64,000 nucleotides of DNA from Cycas panzhihuaensis (taxonomy: Eukaryota > Cycadophyta). The notes under the pieces were generated by a model. The model saw only the letters and a list, made by a program, of their open reading frames with translations, was not told the DNA's origin and made no database searches. Where the stretch lies: positions 5,518,001 to 5,582,000 of the forward strand of contig CM041465.1 in assembly GCA_023213395.1 (NCBI GenBank). Direction: 5' to 3'. Below are positions 30,447-42,300 of the stretch, piece by piece; positions within the stretch are counted from its first letter, which is position 1; every line of letters starts with the position of its first letter. The translations under genes were made by a program, and so were the position numbers.

Positions 30447-32488
30447 GCCATAATTAGAAAGTTGCCTTAAAAAATAATTGTTTGAAAAGTAAAGTGCTTG
30501 AAAGAAAGTGTTAACAAAGCGCTAAAAGAAGGCAGTAAAAAGGAATTTAAAAGGTAATTAAGACTTATCCCACTTTAATTTTGAGACTTAGACAAATATC
30601 TCAATTGGTACTCAACCACCTCCAAAGTAAATTTTATATTAATAAAGGCTTACAAACTAAAATTTTACTAGTTTATACTAGGGTCATCATGTAGGAAGAC
30701 CAAAACTAACACTAACTTGGTCATAAAATATTACATTAAATGATTTCAAAAAATTTGAAATATTATCCACTCAGTAGAGGATAAAAAAGGAGTCCAATGC
30801 TTCAAATGACATTTAATTCTAACATAAGATGGCCAAGTTATATATTAAAATGTCCAAGGAAAAAAATTAGCCTTTTAGCACATAAGGCTCAAAGAAATTT
30901 TACATCAATTTTAACCATTAAAAAGTATATCAAATAGAAACCAAATATGGTCATATGACCACTCACTTTATTTAGTGGAAGTATACACGATTTTAAAGTC
31001 GACAGAGCTAAAATCTAACTTTGTTGGTGATAGCTATAGCTATTGGAATAGAGACGTGCTGATTTTAAAACAATCTCTTTGAAAAATGACATAACCCCTT
31101 TAAAAAATGACTTATGGTCACTTTGACTACTATGTGTTACTTGCTAGCTACATGACCAAGGGGTTTCAATGCAATGTGATTTCCTCTAAAATATAAAATA
31201 TGATTAAATATAAATGGCACTAAGGTATATGTCCTTTAATAAACTATGAAAGCAACTACTTATTCATATGTTAAGAGTAGATTGTAGAGACCATTAATAT
31301 AAAAACACTCGCAGTGGACCTACCTTAGTAAATGTTAAAACCACAAATATCTTCAAAGTTATTGTGAATAATTAAAAAAAATTATGTATATATAAAATAC
31401 ATGAATATTTGTCCTGGGCAATAAAATTAAAGTATACATAGTTTCCAAATTAAAAAGTGATGCAAATACAATATATTTATGAAATATTCTTAAGGGGCAT
31501 CTATATAATACTTGATCTATGACCACTTATACATTAAAAAATGTGATATAAATAAGGGTATAATAGCCATCAAAATTAATCATATATCTAGCAAAAATAT
31601 ATCTATGTGATCTACAAGAGGATAAGGAGCATCAATAATTAAAAAATAATATTTAAAGTTATGGTAAGATTATAAGGACTCAGCCCATGAACTAAAATAA
31701 ATACAACTGCTAAGAAACACACAATTATGGATGCAAAACACAGAGTGTTAACAGAGTCATAGATGCACTTTGTAGAGTATTAACATAACTGTGGAATTAC
31801 TAAGAGTCAGTGTAAGTATCTTCAAAGTTTTTTTTTTTTTTAGTTTGATGTAGATCAAATAAAAGATAGCCAAAAAATGACCCCTTTTATAGGAGGCAAG
31901 GAAATTAAGAAAAGATGACCCAATCACTCCTTACATTAGCAGCTAGTGCATCAATGAAGGAAACCCATCTCAAATATTACAAGCTATGGTGCTGGTGTTA
32001 AAACATCTAGTGGTGAGTTTGCAGTATTGCAGACATTACATATAATAATAAGGGCCACATAAGAGCAAGGAAAAATGGGTACTCAATGGTATTAACTGGT
32101 AATAATGAAGATATGCAAATATAAGAAAATAAAGCACTAAACAAGAAATACACAATAGTAAATAAATAGAGGCAAAGTAAGTATTATGTTCCCTATTATA
32201 ACATTCAAATATCCTAAGCATGAGACTGTAAATAAGATGCTGAAATGAAGGATTGTTCCATAGGCATGATGCAGGCACACTAGACTTAATGTATACATTG
32301 TTAGGGTTAATGTTCATCACCCCACTCCCACCACTTATATATGTGAGTGCACACATATGAAGGTAAGTAAGGTAAGGTTAAGTGTAACTTTAGTTAAGCA
32401 TCATTTTAATATAATTTAAATTTTGGAGGTTGAGGAGTTTCCATCCTCCCTCAAACTATATTTACTAGGGTGCAAATCCTAGTGTCTT
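30447..32488 (-). other. COP4 leader or unrelated AT-rich DNA
   Basis: About 2 kb without recognised coding content. It includes a T-run at 31828-31841. The 106-codon minus frame at 32036-32356 is probably chance: no motif, hydrophobic low-complexity ending. Assigned to COP4 only by position between its gag and a primer-site-like string. Confidence 0.4.
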
Positions 32489-32664
32489 TTGATACCACCT
32501 TTATTTAGAAATATCTACACACTTTCAAATATGCTTGAATAAATATATTTGGTTTATGCTCCTATTATACAATTGATTGATTATTTGCTTATTGCTCCAC
32601 TCTTTCTCTATGCTTTTAAATCTTTTATTTGGTATTAGAGCTTCTTAACAAATCCTCCATGACT
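32299..32664. repeat. Ambiguous LTR-like end with primer-site-like strings on both strands
   Basis: Minus-strand reading: gataccac at about 32490-32497 would be COP4's primer site, with its LTR to the right. Plus-strand reading: tggtattagagct at 32630-32642 resembles a decayed iMet primer site, with a possible LTR starting tgttagggtt at 32299. Both cannot easily be full LTR elements, and I could not pair either with a second LTR. Confidence 0.35.
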
Positions 32665-33640
32665 ATGATTAAAATAAGATGTTTTTTCATAGCTAGAGGT
32701 TTGTGGAAGTTGGTTACTAATGGATATGATACTTCTAAGGATGAAGAAGAAATGAAAATGCTTGAGAAGAAAGATAGAAAGGCCCTCATCATGGTTCTTA
32801 CTGTATTTAACAAGGTTGATCTTCCTTCCACATACCATTTTGTCATTCCTAAGATTCAACATACAAGTACTGCTAAGGAAGCATGGGATTTTTTAAGGGA
32901 TGTATTTGAACAAACTCTTAAAGAGATACAACGAATGATTAGAAAGGCAGTTAAGGTTAGTAATGGTTATGGTATAGGTACAATGAATGAAGAAAATATC
33001 ATCAACATTGATGAAACAGTATGCCAAGATGAAGAATATTTGAATATTGATGAAACTACTACTGAACATATGATTGAATGCATTTATGAGACTACAACTA
33101 CTGATGAAGACATTGAAAGTGATGAATTGATAAAGGTTTATTTAGATGACATTATTATTTCAAGAGAAATTAAATGTGAATCTGATGATTCCATAAAAGA
33201 TGAGTCTTATATTGATTCAAGTCTAAATGATGCTCCTACTTTCAGCATTGATTCAATTTCAAAGAGTATGCAAGTTGATCAAGATTTCGCTGTAAAGGTT
33301 GAAGAAATCACTATTGTATATGGTGATGAAGAACTTATATAGGATAATGATGATAAGCAAGTTATGTTTAAAGATGGTTACTTATCAGATCTTCATCAAA
33401 ATCAGACTAGACCAACCACAATGAATAATTAGGATTTGCACTTGCTAGAGTAGCTACATCAACATCATCACTATAGGATTGAAAATAGAAATCAAGTTGA
33501 GGATATCATCTTACAAAGGCATCAGTACAGAATTAAAGATGAAAATCAAGATGAAGACATCATTCTATAACAAAGACATCACTACAAGATTGAAGATAAG
33601 GATCAAGTTGAAGACATCATTTTCAACACATTTCTAAGGA
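32665..33640 (+). pseudogene. TRG1 gag, copy 2 (long open frame)
   Basis: The open frame extends from 32629 to 33342 (237 codons), but only codons from 32665 onward are TRG1. Unlike copy 1 it keeps Trp at GLWKLVTNGY and EAWDFLRDVFE, so it shows the less decayed state. The C-terminal acidic region (about 33010-33342) is rich in Asp/Glu/Thr. After the stop at 33340 the repeat units with IED/EDII motifs continue in phase to about 33630. The N-terminal first 36 residues seen in copy 1 are missing. Confidence 0.78.
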
Positions 33641-33686
33641 CAAGGCATTATAAATACAAATGACCCAAATGTGCATTAAGGGGGAG

Positions 33687-33908
33687 TGCTGGAATATTAA
33701 TGCACATTTATTTTGTCCCACATGTAAGTGGGTCCCACTCTCACCATCATGACATTTATTATAAATACACAACATAGTGTATTATATGTAATATATGGTA
33801 ATGATATTTTATTAATATAATGGAGGTACCTTAAGGGTACCATTCGATCCTGAAGAGGTGTGTTTGGTTCTATTTACGAATATTTACTGTAGGTTATGTT
33901 TTCCAACA
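33687..33908 (+). repeat. TRG1 3' LTR, copy 2
   Basis: 222 bp, TGCTGG...CCAACA. Preceded by the polypurine aagggggag. The near-palindrome ggtaccttaagggtacc is at 33825-33841. Confidence 0.92.
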
Positions 33909-34215
33909 ATTATCACTTATAATAGACTACAAGATTACTAAACAAGCATGGACTGGACATCTATGTGACTATTCAAAGTTGAAAGTTTTTTGTTGTGATG
34001 CTAATGCCTTTACTAATAAAAGTCAACATTTAAAGTTAGACTCAAAATCCAAGAGATGTATCTTTGTTGGTTATGGTGATAGAGATGGTATGAAGGGATA
34101 CAAGTTGTGAGATCCTACTACACATAAAATCACTATTAATAGAGATGTTATGTTTGATGAATCTCACTTTCTAAAATCAGACATTGTAGAAGTTGAAGTG
34201 AAATAAGAGCAGAAA
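33909..34215 (+). pseudogene. COP1 integrase C-terminus, copy 2
   Basis: Same module as 10606-10890 (KSKRCIFVGYGDRDGMKGYKL). TGA again follows KGYKL, so that stop predates the duplication. Shared stops (for example after VEVK) show the element was already decaying. Confidence 0.82.
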
Positions 34216-34479
34216 GCTGAACATCAGTAGGTCAAACTTGAGACCTAACCATCTTTAGAAATAGAAATGCAAGAAGAGCTTTCTAAAGATGAATTTGTAG
34301 TAAATTTATAAGAGTATCCATATACTCCTCCACTAACTATGAGAAGATCTACATGAGTTATTCATCTACCTAATATGTATAACACTTCTATTTTTATTTC
34401 TTTAGTTTTGAGTAATGGTGAGCCTATATGCTATCAGGAAGTAGTAGATGATATCCATAGTGAGAAGTGGAAGATGACT

Positions 34480-35440
34480 ATGCAGGAAGAGATAGATGTT
34501 TTGAAGAAAAATAATTCATAGGACTTGGTAGAACTTCCACATGGTAGGAAGACTGTTGGTTATGGGTGGGTTTTTAAGAAGAAAATAGATATTGATGAAA
34601 AGTTTGACAAATATAAGGTAAGAGTTGTGGCTAAAGGCTTTACACAAAAAATAGGTATTAATTTTCATGAGATCTTTTCATTAGTTATTAAACTTATTTT
34701 AATTTGGGTTCTATTAGCATTAGTAGCTTCTCATGATTTAGAGTTGTAGTAATTAGATGTAAAAATAACTTTTTTATATGGAGATTTAGATGAGGAAATC
34801 TATATGGATCATCTAGAAGGGTTTATATAGGATAGTAGGAAAAGACTTGTTTGCGGGCTTAGGAAATCATTATATGGCATAAAGTAATCACCTATGCAAT
34901 GGTACATGAAGTTTGATACCTTTGTGGAGAGCCAAAATTTTAAAAGAAGTGAGTATGATCATTGTGTTTACTTTAAATTTTTGGATAATGGCTTATTCAT
35001 TATCTTAGTATTATATGTTGATGACATACTAGTTATAAGCAAGAGTATGGTGGAAATCAAAAGGTTAAGGACTTAATTAGCTAGGACTTTTAATATGAAG
35101 GATCTAGAGCTGTAAAATAAATCTTAGGTATGGAGATACATAGAGACAAGAAAAATAGTAAGCTATAGTTATCACAGTAGAAATATATAAAGAAGATATT
35201 AACCAGATTGGCATGGAAAATGTAAAACCAATTAGTATCCTGTTAGCATCCCATTTCAAACTTTCTTTGAGTATGAGTCCTAATAATAAAGAAGAAAAGG
35301 ATTATATGTCTCATGTACCTTATGCTAGTGTAGTAGGAAGTATGATATATATCATGGTATGTATAAGACCTGACATTTCACATGCAGTTAGTATAATTAG
35401 TAAGTTTATGGCAAATCCAGGAAAGGAACATTAGGTAATA
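34480..35440 (+). pseudogene. COP1 reverse transcriptase, copy 2
   Basis: Open pieces 34525-34749, 34894-35076 and 35213-35434 mirror those of copy 1. The catalytic YVDDILVIS lies near 35013-35040. The stretch around 34790 keeps one more A than copy 1, so the frameshift in copy 1 is later than the duplication. Stops replacing Gln or Trp at conserved positions are mostly shared. Confidence 0.88.
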
Positions 35441-36000
35441 ATAAAATAGGTGCTTTAGTATTTGAGGGGCACAAGTGACTATTACATCACCTTTGGTGGT
35501 ATAGATAATCGGGTTTGTGGATATGTTAATTCAAAATTTACAGGAGATTTAGATAAGAGGTCTACTTTACGTTATGTGTTTACTCTTGCAAATAGTTTGG
35601 TTAGTTGGATATCAAAATTATAGAGTACAATTATATTATTGACTATAAAAGTAGAATATGTTACTACAACACATGCTTTTAAGGAAACAATCTAGTTACA
35701 GGATCTATTGGTTGAGTTTAGAAGGAAACAGGAAAAGGTAAAGGTATTTTGTGATAGTTAAACTATCATTTATTTAGCAAAGAATTCAACTTATCATAGT
35801 AAGATAAAATATATTGCTCTTAAATACTATTTTGTTAGATAAGTTATGGAAGTAGATGGAGTGGCACTTGAGAAGGTTAATATAAAATGGAATTATATTA
35901 ATATATTCACAAAACTAGTACTATTGGAGAAGTTTAAATAGTGCTTAACTTCTCTTAGTTTGTAGAAAAGGTGATGAATGGTCCAGGAAAAGTATCAAGT
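35440..36000 (+). pseudogene. COP1 RNase H, copy 2
   Basis: VNSKFTGDLDKRST, VEYVTTTHAFKE and KVFCDS-stop-TIIYLAKN mirror copy 1. An extra TAA replaces Gln after FCDS in this copy only, so it arose after the duplication. Confidence 0.82.
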
Positions 36001-36646
36001 AAATTATTGTCAAGGTAGAGATTGTTAGATAATGTGATAATAATATTTTAGAGGTAAAAATTTTGATAGGTTAGCAGTGTGATTTCCCCCCTAAACTTTC
36101 GTGAGGGGATCTAAGGAGGGCAGGAGCCCCACTTGGCTAGGGGTGCGGGGGGTGCCAAAATCCCCCTATAAAGAGAGGGTTTAGGGTACTAGCCTCTAAC
36201 CCAAAAGGCTAGCATTGTAAACCATATAATATTATAGAGAAAATCACAGTCGTTCATTTAAAATACTCCAAATTTGATGGTCAATATTTGTGCCTTGTAT
36301 GACTCTCTCATATAGCCTAATTTAGGATGTTTTCTCATTATGTTGGTGGTATTTGATATATTAGATGTACTATATTGAGAAGAGGTGGATGGTTATTATT
36401 ATTATGAGCATTCTGCTATAGATTATGTACATTTCTCCATTCTTAGATAATAAAGATCGATATCTTTCCTATATAGATATTTCCCCGAGACACTGCTAAG
36501 GTTTTACCATATTATATCTGGTGTATATGTGATGCTTTAGATTTTTGATTTATTTATTGTATTATCTCTAGTTTAAGAACTTCCATATTAAATTTTAGAT
36601 TCAATTCTTGTAACTAGTTACAAAATAGTTTGGATCTTGGTGGTGG

Positions 36647-36653
36647 TTTCTAG
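36647..36653. other. LINE-D target-site duplication, left
   Basis: tttctag (possibly tttctagtt, ambiguous because a T-run follows). It is repeated at 42950-42956. The empty site is at 13343-13349 in copy 1. Confidence 0.9.
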
Positions 36654-36859
36654 TTTTTTTTTTTTTTTTGATATGGTAAAAAATGATATTAATAGGGGTT
36701 TTATCTGGGTCCCCAAAACCTGTACATCAGGCCAATTGGCCTAGCAGATATAACCATGACAGGCCCATGGTCTAGCCCACTAACTATCTCTCGTCCTCCT
36801 CAGTTAGCCACACCAAAATGTGCTTCAGCCCTGACCAGTCTCAGTAACTCCTCTGGGTA

Positions 36860-38478
36860 ATCCCTTTTCTAGACCCTTGTACTCTTATTTGCCACGGCCC
36901 AGTTTGCTAACCAATCGGCTGCCATATTCCCTTCCCTAAATGTATGTTGAACCTGTACACCAGCTTTGGATCTTAAAATGTCCCGGGCATCCCTGAAAAT
37001 ATCTGCGTTGTCCCATCCCAGTTCTGCTTCCCCTTTCAAGCATTTTATAACATACATAGAATCCCCCTCAATGATCACCTTTTGGGCTCCCTCCTCGTCC
37101 AACAGGATTATCGCTCTCAAAGACGCCTGCACCTCACCTTACGGTTTGTATGGATTAGATGTACTCAAAAGGCCCATCTCAAGTTACCATCATGATCCCT
37201 ACATGCACCTCCTCTCGCCTGCCTCCGGGTTTCCTTTGGCTGCTTCATCAAAGTTCACCTTTCCCCACTGAATATCTGGAGGATGCTATTTAACATCCCT
37301 GTTCCTCTCCCTAGCCCCCCTCTGGGGGACAATACCCCAATCTTTCATGATGCCTTCTTCCCCCACTGGGATCCTGTCCCCTTTAGGCACCTCTAGCATT
37401 TCTAAAATGCCTTTTCTAATCTCCACTAATAGGGACAAGCAATCCTTTTCTTTTCCCTTAAAGATCCTCCTATTTCGTTCTTTCCAAATGTACCAAGAGC
37501 CAACCGGTAAGATCATCCTCTAGATTCTTTTAAGGGTTTTACTTTTAAAAGGAGAGGTCCAAGCTTTCCACTGATCAATAAGGGATTTAGATGAGACCCA
37601 GGCCATCCCCAACCTTGACCAGAAATTACTCCATATGCCCACCGAATAGGGGCAGTGGATGCTAAGGTGATCTAGGGTTTCTGCATCCCTCTTGCAGAGC
37701 ACACACCTGCTAGCCAGTTGGAAGCCCCTTTTTGATAGATTATCCAGGGTAAGTAATTTGTTTTGGAGGCACAACCACCAAAAAGCAGCTATTTTTGGAA
37801 GAATTCCTAACTTCCAAGCCCCAGCCAATATATCATTCCTTTCCCAGCCTTCCTTACTCAACCTTAGATTGTAACCCTCTTTAACCAAATAAGAGCCCGA
37901 CACCGAGGCGGGCCATACCAACGTATCTGGCCTAGACCTCTTCGGAATATACTGGTTCCCTAATATCTCCCTAACTCTTTGAGCCCCGTCCTCAAAGCCT
38001 AGCAAGTCCTCAAAGGATCTCCATCTCCTATCCTTGCCTTGCCCTACCCAGTAATCTTTTACTCTCGTTCCATAATGAATTACGCATTCCCTCTGAAAGT
38101 CTCCAATGTTAGGTAGCTCCTCTAATTTGGATTGACCACACCATCTGTCTTCCTAGAACTTTATGCTTTCTCCATCCCTCAACTTCCATCTCATACCTTC
38201 GCGCAGAAGGGGCTTAGCAGACCTAATGGCCCTCCATATCAGGGAGCCCTCCACGCAATGCCCCTCCTCCAGCAAAAAGTGATTGTCCCCCATATACTTC
38301 CTAGCCAGAATTCTCCCCAGGCACTTTTGACTTCTTGGGTGAGTCTCCACCCCATCTTAGCCAGAAGGGCTTCATTAAAAAAACCCAGTCTTCTAACACT
38401 GAGGCCCCCCGCCTACTTGGGTTTGCAGACCCTCTCCTAAGACACTAGGTGGAATCTCCTTTTTTCTTCGGACCCTGA
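36860..38478 (-). pseudogene. LINE-D ORF2 C-terminal half: connection, zf-RVT, RNase H
   Basis: Minus-strand pieces 38153-38350, 37520-38005, 37286-37516 and 36869-37132. zf-RVT: LGILPKIAAFWW, CVLCKRDAE, DHLSIHC (all zinc ligands kept). Linker WYIWKERNRRIFKGKE. RNase H: FDEAAKGNPE (family FDGAxKGNPG), EVQASLRAI, EGDSMYVIK and AADWLANWA, so the four acidic residues are retained. Stops are scattered (near 38155, 37520 and 37287), many at Trp positions. Confidence 0.9.
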
Positions 38479-39250
38479 CTAAAGAAATCTCTTCATGATC
38501 CCCTCCAGAGTAGAAATAACCTTACTTGGCATCTTAAAGACTGTCATCTGATAAACTGGGATACTCTGCAAGGAAGCCACCACAAGTTGAATTTTCCCTG
38601 CCCAGCTGAGAAGAGCCCCTTTCCACCCCGCAAGCTTCTTATTGAATCTACTCACTACGGGGTCCCACAGAGTCTGCCCCATCTTACCCACAAATAAAGG
38701 CATACCGAGGTAAGAGCCAGGGAGGGCACCCCTGGCCATCGCCAAAATCCTGCTTATTCTTCTCTGCTGCCCCTCTAGGGTATTAATAAAGAAAGCTGAG
38801 CTTTTGTCCAGGTTGATTTTCTGATTTGTAGCCTTTTCATAAGCTTGAAGGCCCGATTTTAAAGCCCTGGCCTCCTCCAAGGAAGCCCTGCATAAGAAAA
38901 TGTTGTCGTCAACGAACTGATGGAGCACAATATTTTCTAGAACGGAGGTAGCTTTCAAACCTTTTAGCCTTCCCAACCGCTGAGCCTTTAGAGTAGCCCT
39001 GCCTAACATTTCGGCCATGATAATGAAAAGGAAAGGGGAGAGAGGATCACCTTGCCTCAAACCCCTTGACCCACAAAAGAAAGGGGTCGACCTGCCATTA
39101 ATCAACACCGAAAAGGAGACACTAGATACACAACATTTCATCCAATCTCTCCAAACCTTCCCGAAACCAAACGCCTCGAGACACCCAGCGCAGACAGTCC
39201 CACGCCACTCTATCATAAGCTTTTGACATGTCTGTTTTAATTATCATTCC
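38479..39250 (-). pseudogene. LINE-D reverse transcriptase, palm and thumb
   Basis: Open frame of 245 codons. LEAFGFGKVWRDW, GLRQGDPLSPFLF, then HQFVDDNIF with the catalytic FVDD at about 38905-38916 (plus coordinates), NQKINLDKSS, YLGMPLF and GWKGALLSWAGK. It continues from the finger domain in the preceding frame; a frameshift lies near 39255. The residue before DD is Val, not the Ala usual in plant LINEs. Confidence 0.92.
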
Positions 39251-39257
39251 TGCCTCC

Positions 39258-40993
39258 TTACGATGGAGCGTCGAGCAGGGTTTTGTGGACAATTATAATG
39301 CCATCCGTAATTTGTCTACCTTTCACAAAGCCATCTTGGTTAGGAGAAATAACCCCCGGTAAGGTCTCCCTCAGTCGATTTGCTAGCACTTTGGATAGTA
39401 TTTTGTATTTTACATTGCACAGACTTATAGGTCTGAAGTCTTCCATGACTTCCACCCCCTCTTTCTTCGGAATCAAAGCCAGAAAGGTGGCCTGCCACTC
39501 CTTCAAGATTGTGCGTCTTGAGCAAAATTCATTAAGCGCCAACATCAGCTCCTCCTTGATTATCTCCCAGAACTCTTGGAAAAAGCCTGGTGGGAAACCA
39601 TTCAGCCCAGGCGCCTTATCCTTCCCCATCTTGAATATAGCCTTCTCCACCTCCTCCTGAGTAAAGGGTTCTGTCAGTTTTTTATTAAGGTCCTCCGTGA
39701 TCACACTCGGAATATGTTGTAAAAGAGCAGCCCTGAGGGCAGGGTCCTGGCACCCTGGCTCTGTGAATAGCTCCTTAAAGTATTCCATCGCAATACCACC
39801 AATCTGATCCTCGGCCTCATGCAACACCCCACTCCTACTTCGAATTTTAGTTATCTTGTTATGAGTCCTATGTCTCATCATAGAGAGGTGAAAAAACTTG
39901 GTGTTTCTATCCCCCTCCCTCATCCACTGCTCTCGGATTGCCCAAAAGATCTCCTCCCTCTCCAACACCTCCTCAAGTTTCTTGGAGGTAGAGAGTTCCT
40001 TATTGCCCATTTCCTGGGTTCTACCTTCAATCTGGATCCTATCCTCAATCTCTTTGAGCTCCCCTAACAAACCACCCTTATTCTCAAAAATGTTACCGAA
40101 GACCTCCCTATTCCACACCTTGATTTGACGCTTGATCCAATTCAGTTTCTTCGAAAACCTGTACATGGCACAACCCTGGACCTGGATACTCCACCAGTCC
40201 TGGATCCTCTCCCTCAGATCTGAATGCTTCAGCCACAATAGTTCAAAATGAAAAGGAGCCCCCTTGAACGAGTCTGGAATGGACCCCTCCAGGATAAGAG
40301 GCGAATGGTCTGACCCAACTTTCGGCAGAGCATCCAACCTAACGCCTTCAAAATAACAGGCCCATTCATAGTTTATTAACATCGTGTCTAACCTGCATTG
40401 AATATGGTTATGACATAACCTCCTACTAGACCAAGTGAACCTGGCTCCTCTAAGGGGAACATCTATCAAACCACCCGATTGTAAAAACACACCTAAATCA
40501 GTCATACTTCTAGTCCACCCACCTTGCCCCCCTTTCTTCTCATCCGGGCTCAAGGGAGAATTGAAATCCCCTCCCACCAACCACAGGCCTCTCCATTCTT
40601 TATGGAGCTCCACCAGGCTCTCCCATAATCTCCTTCTACCCTCAACCGACGTGGGGGCATAGACGTTTGTAATCCAATACTCCTTGTTAGTCAAGAGACT
40701 AACCAATCCAATGGTTATGAAGTGCTCAGTCTTGCACAACTTATAACCTCTCCACCTTTTTGGGTTCCAGAGAGAGGCCAATCCCCCTGAACCCACTGAG
40801 CCTGCACTAGTCTTCCACTCACCTTTTCTCCACACCTTATTGAGTACCTCTGTCTCCCTTGTCTGATCCAATTTGGTTTCACGCAATGAATAAGATCCGG
40901 CTCTACCCTAATCCTTAATTCTCTGACCATTCTCTGCTTAGATGGGGCATTTAACCCCCTAATGTTCCACGATAGGACTTTCATCCAGAACAC
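39258..40993 (-). pseudogene. LINE-D ORF2 endonuclease and RT fingers
   Basis: ORF2 begins at about 40993 (minus): VLSWNIRGLNAPSKQRMV, typical of LINE endonucleases. A small frame change near 40890 precedes a 542-codon open frame (39258-40886), the longest in the window. It carries RETKLD (catalytic Glu), TNVYAPTS, LVGGDFNSPLSP, SDHSPLIL, EGDRNTKFFH, KAPGLNGFPPGFFQEFW, LIPKKEG, FRPISLCNVKYKILSKVLA and NQDGFVKGRQ. All endonuclease catalytic motifs are intact. Function: target nicking and reverse transcription of its own RNA (family knowledge). Confidence 0.94.
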
Positions 40994-40996
40994 ACG

Positions 40997-42300
40997 TCAT
41001 CCTTTCCTCCTCCTGAGGTTGGGGCCTTCTGCCACCCCCCCCTCTTTTAATGTACTCTGAAGACCCATGTCTATTTGAGCTTGAGTTTCTTTCTCTCTAG
41101 TAATCTTTTTTGGGGGTCTACCCACCTTCTTCTCCATCCCGTAGTCTGGTGCCCTCCTCACTTCTGTTGTTTTTGAGACCCATTTACGAGTCCCTCCTCC
41201 ACCTTTCTCTGCTTCACCTTTGGGTCCTACTCCTCCTTCAGCCGCAAGACCGATCTGGCGCACCTCTTGGATCGATTCTCTCAGGCTCCCATCCTCAGGC
41301 TCGGACATATAATCCTCTAGATCCCAGTTTATGTTCTTGACAATACCTGCCGATGCCGGCTCGTCGACGTTGGCTAGAGGAGCTCCAACCCCCTACCCAG
41401 GGTCCCCAGGTAGATCTTTATGTGCCTCAGGAACCTGTCCCGAAACCGGAACTGGACCTAGGGCCTGACAACCATCCATAACCAAACTAGAATCCTTCCC
41501 AGGCTCCGTTGTCACCTGACTCCTATGCCCTACTTCCAAGCTGACTAATGGATAGGCCGAGGCATCTACCATCGCCCCACCTTGAATCTGACTTTTCACA
41601 CTACTGGATGGATCGATAACATCGGGCACCTTGCTCGGGGTCCCTACAACTTCCTCGCCACCACAAAACTCCTTACCTAAACTTTCCGATGCTCTTACTT
41701 TGTCATTCGCCAACCCAGGCCCCTGAATGTCCTCACTCTGGTGAACCCCTGGACATTGAAAGGGAAGATGTCCCTTGCTCTTGCAATTAGCACACCTGAA
41801 ACCCTCTGTTTCATAAAATAAGCCTTGGATAATAGATCTACCATCCGACTCAATTTCTACCTCGGCCAAGAATTCACCGTCTAGCTTAGCCAGAGCACAA
41901 AATCTGGCATTCATCAATCTGGATCTGTGCCTAGTAGCTGAATCCCAGGCTAAAAGAGGCCCAATCATTCTGGCCGCTCCTTTAACCGTCTCCGGGTTCT
42001 AAAAATGCAAAGGAAGCCCAGGAAGTTGCACCCACACTGGAGCTTGTTTCACCACAGGAGTTCCTGGGTCGAAGTTAGGATGCCATTTCTCTAGTGATAT
42101 AACCTTCCTTCCAAACATCCAATGGGACTTTAGTAGGATAGGGATCATGTCCTCTTGATTTAAGAATCTAAAAAGGATGCAGCCTTTTGGCAGTGCCATG
42201 ACTTGGACAGGGTTTCTAGTCTTCCATTTGTTTATGATCCACTCTCTTATAACATCCAAGCTTGGCTTTCAGTCTAAACCTACCCACCGTGCTATTATCC
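40997..42300 (-). pseudogene. LINE-D ORF1 (DUF4283 and zinc knuckle)
   Basis: RNA-binding ORF1 protein. DUF4283 lies at about 41999-42300 (WIINKWKTRNPVQVMALP, GCILFRFLNQEDM, WVQLPGLPLHF). A TAG after LHF (family Trp/Tyr position) splits it from 41393-41968, which has a Cys-x2-Cys-x4-His-x4-Cys knuckle at 41753-41794 (CANCKSKGHLPFQC) with all ligands intact. A Pro/Ser/Gly-rich, apparently disordered tail runs to about 41000. The start codon is uncertain because a stop and frame change precede 42259. Confidence 0.88.

Larger units (their letters stand above)
28508..32664 (-). mobile_element. COP4, minus-strand Ty1/copia fragment filling the duplication junction
   Basis: Read on the minus strand: a possible LTR/primer site near 32489-32502, a long non-coding leader (30447-32488), gag (about 29890-30446), zinc knuckle, protease, pre-integrase, and an integrase core that is cut at 28508 just after the second catalytic region. 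RT and RNase H are missing. It lies exactly between the two duplicated units. Borders: left exact to a few bases, right near 32664. Confidence 0.82.
32665..33908 (+). mobile_element. TRG1 second copy, 5'-truncated
   Basis: Collinear with 9362-10605: gag, acidic extension, tandem repeats and 3' LTR (33687-33908). The leader and 5' LTR are absent because the duplication border lies at 32665. It is followed without a gap by COP1 integrase sequence at 33909, the same junction as at 10606, which shows that TRG1 was already inside COP1 before the duplication. Confidence 0.9.

Noticed and set aside
32036-32356. 106-codon minus frame
   Set aside because: Hydrophobic, no recognised motif, and isolated in AT-rich DNA with no homologue in the window; probably chance.
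39283-41340. Several plus-strand frames of 75-125 codons over LINE-D
   Set aside because: Antisense shadows of the minus-strand ORF1 and ORF2.
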